In this document: in pieces, positions 44,571 through 53,366 of the stretch | How positions within the stretch are numbered: position 1 is the stretch's first letter | How the letters are laid out: each line of letters starts with the position of its first letter | Source of the DNA: Delftia tsuruhatensis NBRC 16741 | GTDB lineage: Bacteria; Pseudomonadota; Gammaproteobacteria; Burkholderiales; Burkholderiaceae_C | Assembly (NCBI RefSeq): GCF_001571325.1 | Contig: NZ_BCTO01000023.1 | Location: 124,001 to 188,000, forward strand | Reading direction: 5' to 3' | DNA length: 64,000 nt | Notes under the pieces: generated by a model | Seen by the model: the letters and a program-made list of their open reading frames with translations, nothing else | The model's database searches: none | What the model was told of the DNA's origin: nothing | Made by a program: the position numbers and the translations under genes

Positions 44571-46847
44571 TCAGGGGAACTCAGAGGTGCCAGGCTGCCG
44601 CTGAAGCGCTTCATTGCGCTGGCCCAGCCAGCCCAGCAACTGGCCCTTGTCCATCGGCCGGGCAATGTGATAGCCCTGTCCCTCCTGGCAGCCCATGGTG
44701 CGCAGGGCCTGCCAGGCGCTGGCGTCCTCTATGCCTTCGGCCAGGACCTGCAGGCCGAGCTTGCGGCCCAGCTGGGCGATCATTTCGGCGATGCGCGCCT
44801 CCTGTGATTCGCCAAGCTGGCGCACGAAGCTGCGGTCGATCTTGATGCGGTCCAGCGGCAGGCGCTCCAGGTAGCTCAGCGAGGAGTAGCCGGTGCCGAA
44901 GTCGTCGATGGCAATGGTCACGCCCAGCGTGCGCAGGGCGCTGAGCGTGGCCTGCAGCAGCTGGGTGGGCAGCACGGCCACCGACTCGGTGATCTCCAGC
45001 TCCAGCTGCGCGCCCTGCAGGCCGTGCTCGGCCAGGGCATGGCGCACCGTCTGCAGGAAGCCCGGGTCCTGCAGCTGCACGGTGGAGACGTTGACGGCCA
45101 TGCGCCTGGGCGCGCGGCCGGCGTCCAGCAGTTCGCGCATGGTACGGCAGGCCGTGGCCAGCACCCATTGGCCCAGCGGCACGATGAGGCCCGAATGCTC
45201 GGCCACGGGAATAAAGCGGTCGGGCGGCACGAAGCTGCCGTCCTGCCGTGGCCAGCGCAGCAGGGCCTCCAGGCCGACCAGGGCATGGGTTTCCAGGTCC
45301 ACCTGGGGCTGGTAGACCAGGAAGAGCTGGGCGCCGTCGATGGCGGCGCGCAGGTCGGACAGCAGCAGGGCGCGGTCGCGTGCCTCCATACCCATGTGCT
45401 CGGAGTACTCCAGCAGCTGGCCCCGGTGGTCGCGCTTGGCGCGCTTGAGGGCGATGGTGGCGTCCTTGACCAGGTCGGTGCCGGCCTGGCGTTCACGGGG
45501 CAGGTGCACGTAGCCGCAGGTCAGCGAGACCTTGTGCGGCACGCCGTCCACGGCCAGGGGCTGGCGCGCGCAGTCAAGCAGCTGGCCCAGTGCCACTTCC
45601 CTTGTGGGGCCCAGGATGCCGAAGGTGTCCGAGCCCACGCGCGCCAGCAGCACGCCGGCGGGCAGGGCGCCGGCCAGGCGGCGGGCCATGGCTTCGAGCA
45701 GGCGGTCGCCGAAGCGGTGGCCCATCACGTCGTTGGTGGCGCTGAAGTCGTCGATGTCCACCAGGGCCAGCACATGGTCCTGCGTGCCGCGCCACACGCA
45801 TTCGTCCACTTTTTCCACGAAGTGGGCGCGGTTGGGCAGGCAGACCAGGGGGTCGAAGTAGGCGGACTGGTGCAGGCGCTCCAGCAGGCCGCGGTTGTGC
45901 AGCAGCGTGCGCAAGTTGGCGCAGAAGACTTCGAGCAGCTGGCGGTCCAGTGCGCTGTGCGAGGCCGGCGCGTCGATGAACACGGCCATGTCCTGCTCGT
46001 CGCCCCGGCCTATGTACAGGGCCACGCCGCGCTGCACGCCATAGATGTTGCGGCGGGTCTGCAGCGCCTGGCGCAGCAGGCGCAGCCCGCGCGAGGCCAG
46101 CACGGTGGCGATGGGCTGGTCGATGAGCCGGGCGAATGGCCCCGTGGCCGCGAGCACGCGGTAGGGCTCGGCCGGGTGCGTGCCCTCCGAGCAGACCAGG
46201 CCTTCGCTGGCCACGCCCAGCAAGGTGGCCAGCTGGGTGATCACGCCGCGTGCGAAGGCGTGCAGGTTGGTTTCCTCCAGCAGCGAGGCGCTGGAGCGCA
46301 CCATCAGCTCCAGGCTGCGGCGGTTGGCCTCGATGGCGCACAGCTGCTCGTAGGAGCGCACGGCGGTCACCACGATGGCCAGCAGGCGGTCGGGCGTGAG
46401 TTCGGTCTTGGTGCGGCAGTCGTTGATGTCGTAGCGCAGCAGGGTTTCCAGATCGGGCGCCTGGCCCGGGCGGCCGGTGCGCAGCACGATGCGGCTGTTG
46501 CGCAGGCCGGCCGTGTAGCGGATGAAGTCCACCAGGTCCAGGCCGGCGCCCGTGCCGTCGGTCACGGCGTCGAGCACCACCACGGCCAGGTCCTGCTCGC
46601 TGCGCAGCAGGTTGCGTGCCTGCGTGCCGGAGCGGGCGTAGAGGAACACCAGCGGCCGGCCGAACAGGCTGTGGCCTTCCAGCGCCAGGCGGAAGGCGGC
46701 GTGCACATCGGGGTCGCTGTCCACGATCAGTACCCGCCATTCAGGCCCGGGCACGGGCGATGGCGGGGGCGGCTGCAGAGCCGGCTGCAGGAGGGCGGAA
46801 GCAGGGGCGGGCGCCCTGGGCGCCCGTGCGCGCATCACGAAACTCAT
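44571..46847 (-). CDS. REC-DUF3369-GGDEF-EAL protein, probable c-di-GMP phosphodiesterase
   Basis: A 758-residue regulator. A receiver-like domain (VLIVDSDPDVHAAF, residues ~37-155) is followed by DUF3369 (~165-320), a GGDEF domain (~335-490) and an EAL domain (~500-745). The GGDEF motif reads VGSDTF, so cyclase activity is unlikely. The EAL domain is complete: EALLRW, NVS, ELEITES, DDFGTGYSSL, KIDRSFV and EGIED. It should therefore hydrolyse c-di-GMP, perhaps with GTP or phosphorylation as an input. It is the last gene of the SiaABCD-like operon, 28 bases after the cyclase, placing opposite activities in one operon. Confidence 0.92.
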   Translation of the reverse strand: MSFVMRARAPRAPAPASALLQPALQPPPPSPVPGPEWRVLIVDSDPDVHAAFRLALEGHSLFGRPLVFLYARSGTQARNLLRSEQDLAVVVLDAVTDGTGAGLDLVDFIRYTAGLRNSRIVLRTGRPGQAPDLETLLRYDINDCRTKTELTPDRLLAIVVTAVRSYEQLCAIEANRRSLELMVRSSASLLEETNLHAFARGVITQLATLLGVASEGLVCSEGTHPAEPYRVLAATGPFARLIDQPIATVLASRGLRLLRQALQTRRNIYGVQRGVALYIGRGDEQDMAVFIDAPASHSALDRQLLEVFCANLRTLLHNRGLLERLHQSAYFDPLVCLPNRAHFVEKVDECVWRGTQDHVLALVDIDDFSATNDVMGHRFGDRLLEAMARRLAGALPAGVLLARVGSDTFGILGPTREVALGQLLDCARQPLAVDGVPHKVSLTCGYVHLPRERQAGTDLVKDATIALKRAKRDHRGQLLEYSEHMGMEARDRALLLSDLRAAIDGAQLFLVYQPQVDLETHALVGLEALLRWPRQDGSFVPPDRFIPVAEHSGLIVPLGQWVLATACRTMRELLDAGRAPRRMAVNVSTVQLQDPGFLQTVRHALAEHGLQGAQLELEITESVAVLPTQLLQATLSALRTLGVTIAIDDFGTGYSSLSYLERLPLDRIKIDRSFVRQLGESQEARIAEMIAQLGRKLGLQVLAEGIEDASAWQALRTMGCQEGQGYHIARPMDKGQLLGWLGQRNEALQRQPGTSEFP

Positions 46848-46875
46848 GCCTCAGCCCTGTCTGTGTCCGCGCCGC

Positions 46876-47634
46876 TCAGGCCGTGGCATGGTCTGCCGCG
46901 CGCACGACCTGGTTGCGCCCGCTGCGCTTGGCGGCGTACAGGGCCTCGTCGGCCAGGCTGTAGGCCTCGTCGAAGCGGCCGCCGCTCGGGCGCCAGCTCA
47001 CGCCGAAGCTGGCCGTGATGCAGCTGGCGTCGGGCAGGCCGAAGGGATGGGCCTCGATGGCGGCGCGCACCTGCTCGGCCACCCGCACGGCGCCGTCGCT
47101 GTCGTGCTGGGGCAGCAGCACGGTGAATTCCTCGCCGCCCACGCGGCCGATGTGGGCCGTGTCCGGCACGGCGGCCTTGAGGCAGCGCACCACGCCCAGG
47201 ATCACGCTGTCGCCCACGGGGTGGCCGAAGCTGTCGTTCACGCGCTTGAAGTGGTCTATGTCCAGCACGATCAGGGCCAGGCCCTGCTGGGTGAAGTGGC
47301 GGTTCACGCGCTCGATGATGGCCGCGCGGTTGAGCACGCCGGTCAGCGGGTCGTGCGTGGCGCGGTACTCCAGCTCGCCGGCCAGCTCCTGCAGGCGCTG
47401 GTTGAGCTGGGTCATCTCCAGCTCGGCGCGGTCGCTGCGGCGCACCAGCCGGCGCGTTTCGCGCAGCAGGCGGTCATAGGCGGCCAGCAGCGCGCCCAGG
47501 GCCTGGTGGCAGGCCCGGGCGCCGGCTTCCTCACCCAGCTCGTGGGCCGCGCGGGCCGCCAGCAGGGCCCGGTGCTCGGCATCGAAAAGATCTGCAGGAG
47601 CGGCGCAGGCGGCGGGTGCTGCCACGGTGTCCAT
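46876..47634 (-). CDS. siaD: SiaD-like diguanylate cyclase
   Basis: A 252-residue cytoplasmic diguanylate cyclase. An N-terminal helical region (~20-95, coiled-coil-like, RSDRAELEMTQLNQRLQELAGE) precedes the GGDEF domain with an intact GGEEF in GRVGGEEFTVLL. No RxxD inhibitory site is found five residues upstream (the segment is PDTA), so product inhibition by the usual route is unlikely. The start overlaps the SiaC stop by one base. By analogy with Pseudomonas aeruginosa SiaD, unphosphorylated SiaC should bind and activate it. Confidence 0.88.
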   Translation of the reverse strand: MDTVAAPAACAAPADLFDAEHRALLAARAAHELGEEAGARACHQALGALLAAYDRLLRETRRLVRRSDRAELEMTQLNQRLQELAGELEYRATHDPLTGVLNRAAIIERVNRHFTQQGLALIVLDIDHFKRVNDSFGHPVGDSVILGVVRCLKAAVPDTAHIGRVGGEEFTVLLPQHDSDGAVRVAEQVRAAIEAHPFGLPDASCITASFGVSWRPSGGRFDEAYSLADEALYAAKRSGRNQVVRAADHATA

Positions 47635-48035
47635 CACGCGGCCTTCACGGGATGGCCGGTGAAGGCAATGGCGGCAAAGTCGTCGCGCAGCTCCTCGCCG
47701 AATTCGCAGATGGTGTCGTCTTCCTCGTCGTAGTACCAGTGCAGGGCCACGGTGCGGCCGGCCTCGGCGGCCTCGCTCAGCGCCTCGATGAGGTTGAACA
47801 GCATCTTGGTGCTGGAGCTGTTGAAGTAGGCCAGCGCGATGTGCACCTGGATCGGTGCCTGCTGCTGCGCGGGCTGCGCCAGGGCCAGGTAGTCCTGCAG
47901 GCGGGTGAGGATGCCGCCATAGAAGGCGGCGGCGTTCTCCGGATAGGACTCGCCACGCAGGTGCAGCGTGTGCGTGTCGAACCGGAAGTCCACTTCCGGG
48001 GAGCTGGGGGTCGGAGCGATGTAGAGGTTGTCCAT
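47634..48035 (-). CDS. siaC: SiaC family regulatory phosphoprotein (DUF1987)
   Basis: A 133-residue DUF1987 protein. In P. aeruginosa SiaC is phosphorylated on Thr by SiaB, dephosphorylated by SiaA and binds SiaD when unphosphorylated. The conserved phosphoacceptor stretch is here HIALAYFNSSSTKMLFNLI (acceptor Ser/Thr among residues 73-76). The N-terminus MDNLYIAPTPSSPEVDF is typical. It lies 84 bases downstream of siaB and is coupled to siaD by a TGATG overlap. Confidence 0.88.
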   Translation of the reverse strand: MDNLYIAPTPSSPEVDFRFDTHTLHLRGESYPENAAAFYGGILTRLQDYLALAQPAQQQAPIQVHIALAYFNSSSTKMLFNLIEALSEAAEAGRTVALHWYYDEEDDTICEFGEELRDDFAAIAFTGHPVKAA

Positions 48036-48119
48036 GCGTGATCTCGGTGCGTTGTCCGTGCCTGCGCGCCCGGCCTGTCCAGGTCCGGTGCCGGAGCGTT
48101 CCTGGCTGGCCGGTGCGGC

Positions 48120-48701
48120 TCAGAGCGTGGCTTTCAGGTAGAAGACGGGACGACCGTCCACGGTCTGGGCGGGATCGAAGTCGAACTGCAGCGGCTCGCG
48201 CGCATCGCGGGCCAGGGTCAGGAAACCCATGCCCGCGCCCTTGCTGCCTTCGGGCGCGTCGTCGCGCAGCGACTGGCGGCAGGCCTTCTTGATCTCGTCC
48301 AGGGTCATGCTGCGCAGGGCGTCGAGCTTGGCGCGCAGCGCCTCGCCCATGCCGGGCTCGATGGGGTTGGCGCACAGCAGCACGAAGCTGCCGTCGTCCT
48401 CGCGGCGGATGCAGACCGCGCCGTGGCGCAGCTCGCCATCGTCCTGGTGGGGCGGGGTCAGTGCATCGGCCGAGTAATGGATGATGTTCTGCGCCATCTC
48501 CACGAAGGACGAGAACAGCTTGCGCCGCGTGGGGCCGGGCACGCCGGCCACTTCCAGCTGCAGCCGCACGGCCTCGGCCATGGCCGCGACGATGTTCTGC
48601 GAGAAGTAGCCCACGTAGTAGAAGATCACCTGGTGCTGGCGCGCCAGGTGGAAGAAGCTGCCGTACTTGTCGGCGATCTGTGCTTGGGGCATGGGAGGCA
48701 T
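48120..48701 (-). CDS. siaB: SiaB family protein kinase
   Basis: A 193-residue GHKL-type kinase of the SiaB family. The N-box-like VEMAQNIIHYSAD (residues ~66-78) and the late GAGMGFLTLAR (G2-like) should bind ATP and Mg2+. It should phosphorylate SiaC. It begins directly after the siaA stop with no gap, which indicates tight coupling with the opposing phosphatase. Confidence 0.88.
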   Translation of the reverse strand: MPPMPQAQIADKYGSFFHLARQHQVIFYYVGYFSQNIVAAMAEAVRLQLEVAGVPGPTRRKLFSSFVEMAQNIIHYSADALTPPHQDDGELRHGAVCIRREDDGSFVLLCANPIEPGMGEALRAKLDALRSMTLDEIKKACRQSLRDDAPEGSKGAGMGFLTLARDAREPLQFDFDPAQTVDGRPVFYLKATL

Positions 48702-49934
48702 TCAGGTTCTGAAGCAGAAGAAGGTCAGGTCGTCACGGCGGTGGTGCTCGCCTTGCCAGGCCTGCAGGGCGTCCAGCAGGGCGCGGTTGATCTCGGCGGG
48801 CGTGCGGCCGGCCTGCTCCAGCAGCAGCTCGCGCAGGCGCTTCTTGCCGAAGGTGATGCCGCGCGGGCCGCCGACCTGGTCGATCAGGCCGTCGGTGGTG
48901 GTGAAGACCAGGGTGCCTGCGGGCAGCTCCAGGTCGATGTTGTTCCAGGCGAAGTCGAATTCGCTGTCCACATAGCCCACGCCCTTGCGCTGGCCGTCCA
49001 CCACCTCCACCGCCTCGGCGCCGGGGCGCAGCAGGAACAGCGACAGGCGCGCGCCTGCAAAGCGCAGGCGCCGGTGCGCGGGCTCGAACCAGAAGCAGGC
49101 CGCGTCCAGCCCGTCGTCCGAGCCCGGCGTGCCGTCCTTGCCGTCGAGCTGGCCCAGCATCTGCTTGACGCTGCGGTTCACATGGCCCAGCAGCGCGGCC
49201 GGGTCGCGCGGGCCGTGTTCCTTGATGGCCTGGCCCAGGCTGCTGGTGGCGATCAGCGTCATGAAGGCGCCGGGCACGCCGTGGCCCGTGCAATCGGCCA
49301 CGGTGGCAAACCAGCCATCGCCGTCCTGGCTGAACTGGTAGAAGTCGCCGCCGACCACGTCGCGCGGCTCCCAGACCAGGTCGGCGCCGGGGCAGGCGCG
49401 TGCCAGGGCCTCGCGCGAGCTGCGCAGCAGCGACTGCTGGATCACGCTGGCGTATTCGATGCTGTGCATGATCTGGCGGTTGCGCGCCACCTGCATGTCC
49501 GCCACCGCACGCATCAGCTGCAGGCCGTGGCCCACGCCGGCGAACAGGCCGCCGCGCGTGATGATGAAGCCGTCGGTCAGCGCCTTTTCACCGTACTCCA
49601 CGGTCTTCACGGTCAGGGTGTCGATGTCGGTGGAGGCATCGACCACCAGCGGCTCCTTGTCCATGAAGGCGATGCAGCTCTTCTTGCCGTACAGCTCCAT
49701 GCGAAACGGCTTGCTGAACTGCGACAGGAAGATGCTGCGGTTGATCAGGCCGATGGGGCGGTCGCCCTCCACCACGGGCAGGCTGGCCAGATCGCGGTGG
49801 CGCGTGAAGACCTCGAGCACCTTCTCGTTGGTCTCGTCGGCGGTCATGCAGGGTACGGGGGTGCACAGGTCCGCGGCGCTGGGTGGGCGGAAACGGGGCC
49901 GGGAATCGCTCAGGTAGGCGCGGGACTCATCCAT
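48702..49934 (-). CDS. siaA: SiaA-like PP2C (SpoIIE) phosphatase with CBS-type sensor
   Basis: A 410-residue phosphatase. The C-terminal PP2C/SpoIIE domain (~165-410) contains GGDFYQF and VADCTGHGVPGAFMTL, supplying metal-binding Asp residues near 197 and 214, and TTDGLIDQ. It should dephosphorylate SiaC. The N-terminal ~25-145 is CBS-like (PVPCMTADETNEKVLEVF, LPVVEGDRPIGLINRS) rather than the transmembrane/HAMP sensor of Pseudomonas SiaA, so a soluble nucleotide ligand may be the input. ATG 49934 is used; a GTG three codons upstream is possible. Confidence 0.85.
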   Translation of the reverse strand: MDESRAYLSDSRPRFRPPSAADLCTPVPCMTADETNEKVLEVFTRHRDLASLPVVEGDRPIGLINRSIFLSQFSKPFRMELYGKKSCIAFMDKEPLVVDASTDIDTLTVKTVEYGEKALTDGFIITRGGLFAGVGHGLQLMRAVADMQVARNRQIMHSIEYASVIQQSLLRSSREALARACPGADLVWEPRDVVGGDFYQFSQDGDGWFATVADCTGHGVPGAFMTLIATSSLGQAIKEHGPRDPAALLGHVNRSVKQMLGQLDGKDGTPGSDDGLDAACFWFEPAHRRLRFAGARLSLFLLRPGAEAVEVVDGQRKGVGYVDSEFDFAWNNIDLELPAGTLVFTTTDGLIDQVGGPRGITFGKKRLRELLLEQAGRTPAEINRALLDALQAWQGEHHRRDDLTFFCFRT

Positions 49935-50127
49935 GGAATGCACATCGCAAAATTGTTAGGGAATGTTACGATCTCCCTGTTTCAGTTTTGTGACGCGGAT
50001 GGGCCTGAGGGGCAGGCACCTCTTTGGAGGACTGTGAGCCGACAGCCTTCGTCCTGGCGCGGCATGGCCGTTCGCGGCCTGGGGCTGCCGTCCATGCAGG
50101 CCACCGGGGTGGACAGGCAGCCTCGCT

Positions 50128-50391
50128 TCAGCTCAGGCCTTCGGCGCGCCGCCTGACGGCGTCCTCGTGCAGCGACTCGCTGAGCTGGTCCACGACGATG
50201 GACCACGACGCATCGGCCTTGAGCTGCTCGGCCAGGAACTGGCGCTGCGCATCGCTCCAGTAGGGCGCATCCACCACATCCACATCGGCGGCCAGCTGGT
50301 GGGCGCGGATGAAGTCGGCAATGGCCTGGTCGCTGGCATCCAGGCCCAGCTGCAGGAAGAGATTGGACATGCGGACGACGGAGTTGTTCAT
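50128..50391 (-). CDS. DUF2789 family small protein
   Basis: An 87-residue DUF2789 protein. The segment LFLQLGLDASDQAIADFIRAHQ and APYWSDAQRQFLAEQLKADASWSIVVDQLSESL are the family pattern, predicted to be all alpha. The ATG at 50391 matches the family N-terminus; the frame upstream is not protein-like. Function is unknown. It is a single gene between the SiaA-like operon and the ligase cluster. Confidence 0.85.
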   Translation of the reverse strand: MNNSVVRMSNLFLQLGLDASDQAIADFIRAHQLAADVDVVDAPYWSDAQRQFLAEQLKADASWSIVVDQLSESLHEDAVRRRAEGLS

Positions 50392-50615
50392 GGAGGCGTG
50401 TTCGGTGCGTGTGGGATCAAAAGGAGCCGGCGGGCCGGCTGCAGGAAGGGGCCAGGGCGCTATCTTCCCCGATTTGCAGGGCGCCGCAGGCCAGTTGCGG
50501 CAGCATGGCAGCGCGGGTAGGTGCAGGCTGACAGCCTGCCGCGCTCCGGGCCAGCGCGCGCCCATCGACTGCCCCACTAGCATGGGGACATGAGCACTGC
50601 TTTCCCCGATCCCGC

Positions 50616-51656
50616 ATGCCCGCCGACCTGATCGTGGCCCGCCCCGAAGGCCTGTACTGCGCGGCCGGCGACTTCTACATCGACCCCTGGCGGCCCGTGG
50701 AGCGGGCCGTGATCACGCATGGCCACTCCGACCATGCGCGCGCCGGCCACGCCCATTACCTGGCCCATGACGACAGCGCAGGCGTGCTGCGCGCACGGCT
50801 GGGCGCGGACATCACGCTGCAGACCCTGCCGTATGGCGAAGCCATCGATCACCACGGCGTGCGCATCTCCCTGCACCCGGCCGGCCATGTGCTCGGATCG
50901 GCCCAGGTGCGGCTGGAGCATGGCGGCCAGGTCTGGGTGGCCTCGGGCGACTACAAGACCGAGGCCGACGGCACCTGCACCCCCTTCGAGCCCGTGCGCT
51001 GCGACACCTTCATCACCGAATCCACCTTCGGCCTGCCCATCTACCGCTGGCCCCGCCAGCCCGAGCTCATGGCCGACATCAACGCCTGGTGGCAGGCCAA
51101 CGCGGCCCAGGGCCGGCCCTCGGTGCTGCTGTGCTATGCCTTTGGCAAGGCCCAGCGCATCCTGCACGGGGTGGACAGCGGCATCGGCCCCATCGTCGTG
51201 CACGGCGCGGTGGAGCCGCTCAATGCCGTGTACCGCGCAGCGGGCGTGGACCTGCCGCCCACGCTGCGCGTCACCGACCCCGGCGTGGATGCACAACGGC
51301 TCAAGACCGCACTGGTGCTGGCGCCGCCCTCGGCGCAGGGCACGCCGTGGATGCGCCGCTTTCCCGGCCATGCCGATGCCTTTGCCAGCGGCTGGATGCA
51401 GCTGCGCGGCACGCGCCGCCGCCGTGGCGTGGACCGCGGCTTCGTCATGTCCGACCATGCCGACTGGCCCGGCCTGCAATACGCCATTGGCGCCACGGGC
51501 GCCGAGCGGGTCTTCGTCACCCACGGCAGCGTGGCCGTGCTGGTGCGCTGGCTGCGCGAGCAGGGCCTGGACGCCCAGGCCTTCCAGACCGAATACGGCG
51601 ATGAGGACGAGGCTGCCGCCGCCCAGGCTGCACCGGATGAGGCGCCCGCCCCATGA
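50616..51656 (+). CDS. ligase-associated DNA exonuclease (MBL fold)
   Basis: A 346-residue metallo-beta-lactamase-fold nuclease of the Lexo group. Metal-binding H-x-H-x-D-H is at residues 35-40 (THGHSDHARAGH), with downstream Asp/His residues in SGDYKTE and the HPAGHVLGSAQV segment. It should trim DNA ends, possibly at crosslinks. It overlaps the ligase gene by four bases and begins a four-gene repair operon. Confidence 0.93.
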   Translation: MPADLIVARPEGLYCAAGDFYIDPWRPVERAVITHGHSDHARAGHAHYLAHDDSAGVLRARLGADITLQTLPYGEAIDHHGVRISLHPAGHVLGSAQVRLEHGGQVWVASGDYKTEADGTCTPFEPVRCDTFITESTFGLPIYRWPRQPELMADINAWWQANAAQGRPSVLLCYAFGKAQRILHGVDSGIGPIVVHGAVEPLNAVYRAAGVDLPPTLRVTDPGVDAQRLKTALVLAPPSAQGTPWMRRFPGHADAFASGWMQLRGTRRRRGVDRGFVMSDHADWPGLQYAIGATGAERVFVTHGSVAVLVRWLREQGLDAQAFQTEYGDEDEAAAAQAAPDEAPAP

Positions 51657-53344
51657 AGGACTTCGCCGCCCTCTACCGCGCGCTGGACGCCAGCACCGCC
51701 AGCCGTGACAAGCAGGCCGCGCTGCAGGCCTATCTGCGCGCCGCAGCGCCTGCCGATGCGGCCTGGGCCGTCTATTTCCTGGCCGGCGGCAAGCCGCGCC
51801 AGCTGGTGCCCACCAAGGTCTTGAAGGAGCTGGCGCGCGAGGCGGCCGGCCTGCCCGAATGGCTGTTCGACGAAAGCTACGAGGCCGTGGGCGACCTGGC
51901 CGAAACCATTGCGCTGCTGCTGCCGCCGCCCGGTGACGTGCACGACCTGGGCCTGGCCGCCTGGGTCACGGACCACCTGCTGCCGCTGCGCGGCATGGCG
52001 CCCGAGGCGATGGCGGACACGCTGCGCATGCAATGGGCGCGGCTGGCGGCCGATGAGCGGCTGGTCTACTTCAAGCTGATCACGGGGGCCTTCCGGGTCG
52101 GCGTGTCGCGGCTGCAGGTCACGCAGGCGCTGGCGGCCGTCAGCGGCGTGGATGCCAAGCGCATAGCCCAGCGGCTCATGGGCTACACCCACATCGGCGC
52201 GCGGCCCGGGGCGGCCGACTACCTGCGGCTGGTGGCAGGCGAGGAGGAGGGCGATGACGCGCATTCGGGCGAAGCCCGTGGCCACCCCTATCCCTTCTTC
52301 CTGGCCCATCCGCTGCAGTTGCCGCTGGAGCAGTTCGACGCCGTGCTCGGCCCGCCGTCCCAATGGGTGGTGGAGTGGAAATGGGACGGCATACGCGCCC
52401 AGATCGTGCGGCGCGGCAGCGGTGACGCGCTGGGCACCTGGATCTGGTCGCGCGGCGAGGAACTGGTGAGCGAGCGCTTCCCCGAGCTGCAGGCCATGGG
52501 CGATGCCTTGCCTGCGGGCACCGTGATCGACGGCGAGATCGTCGTCTGGGCCGAGCAGCAGGGCGAGGCGCCCGCCCATGTGCGCCCCTTTGCCGACCTG
52601 CAAAAGCGCATAGGCCGCAAGACCCTGGGCCCCAAGCTGCTGCGCGAGCTGCCCGTGGTGCTGCTGGCCTATGACCTGCTGGAGGAGGGCGGCCAGGACC
52701 TGCGCGCCTTGCCCCAGCATGAACGGCGCGCAAGGCTGGAACGGCTGGTGGCCCTGGTGGCGCACCCGGCGCTGCTGCCCAGCCCCGTGCTGGCAGGCGA
52801 CAGCTGGCAGGCCCTGGCCGAACTTCGCGAGCAGGCCCGCTCCCTGGGTGTGGAGGGCATGATGCTCAAGGCCCGCGATGCCGCCTACGGCGTGGGCCGC
52901 ACCAAGGACAGCGGCGTGTGGTGGAAGTGGAAGATCGATCCGCTGAGCGTGGACGCCGTGCTCATCTACGCACAGCGCGGCCATGGCCGTCGCGCCAGCC
53001 TCTACAGCGACTACACCTTTGCCGTCTGGAACGCGCCGCCCGGCACCGAGGGCCGCGCCCTCGTGCCCTTCGCCAAGGCCTATTCGGGCCTGACCGATGC
53101 CGAAATGGCGCGCGTGGACGCCGTCATCCGCAAGACCACGGTGGAGAGCTTCGGCCCCGTGCGCAGCGTGCGGCCCACCCTGGTGTTCGAGCTGGGCTTC
53201 GAGGGCATTGCACGCAGCGCACGCCACAAGAGCGGCATCGCCGTGCGCTTTCCGCGCATGCTGCGCTGGCGCGAGGACAAGCCTGTGCAGGAGGCCGACT
53301 CCATCGACACGCTGGCGGCCCTGCTGCCGCACTCCGACCCGTGA
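51653..53344 (+). CDS. ATP-dependent DNA ligase
   Basis: A 563-residue ATP-dependent DNA ligase of the bacterial LigC/LigB-like class linked to Lhr-type helicases. The adenylated Lys is about residue 243 in [10 protein letters not shown] (K-x-D-G). Further nucleotidyltransferase motifs include [21 protein letters not shown] and [12 protein letters not shown]. An N-terminal DNA-binding domain precedes. It is distinct from the essential NAD+-dependent LigA. It probably seals breaks processed by the coupled exonuclease and helicase. Confidence 0.95.
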   Translation: MKDFAALYRALDASTASRDKQAALQAYLRAAAPADAAWAVYFLAGGKPRQLVPTKVLKELAREAAGLPEWLFDESYEAVGDLAETIALLLPPPGDVHDLGLAAWVTDHLLPLRGMAPEAMADTLRMQWARLAADERLVYFKLITGAFRVGVSRLQVTQALAAVSGVDAKRIAQRLMGYTHIGARPGAADYLRLVAGEEEGDDAHSGEARGHPYPFFLAHPLQLPLEQFDAVLGPPSQWVVEWKWDGIRAQIVRRGSGDALGTWIWSRGEELVSERFPELQAMGDALPAGTVIDGEIVVWAEQQGEAPAHVRPFADLQKRIGRKTLGPKLLRELPVVLLAYDLLEEGGQDLRALPQHERRARLERLVALVAHPALLPSPVLAGDSWQALAELREQARSLGVEGMMLKARDAAYGVGRTKDSGVWWKWKIDPLSVDAVLIYAQRGHGRRASLYSDYTFAVWNAPPGTEGRALVPFAKAYSGLTDAEMARVDAVIRKTTVESFGPVRSVRPTLVFELGFEGIARSARHKSGIAVRFPRMLRWREDKPVQEADSIDTLAALLPHSDP

Positions 53345-53366
53345 CCCACCCTTGACGCACCGCGCC

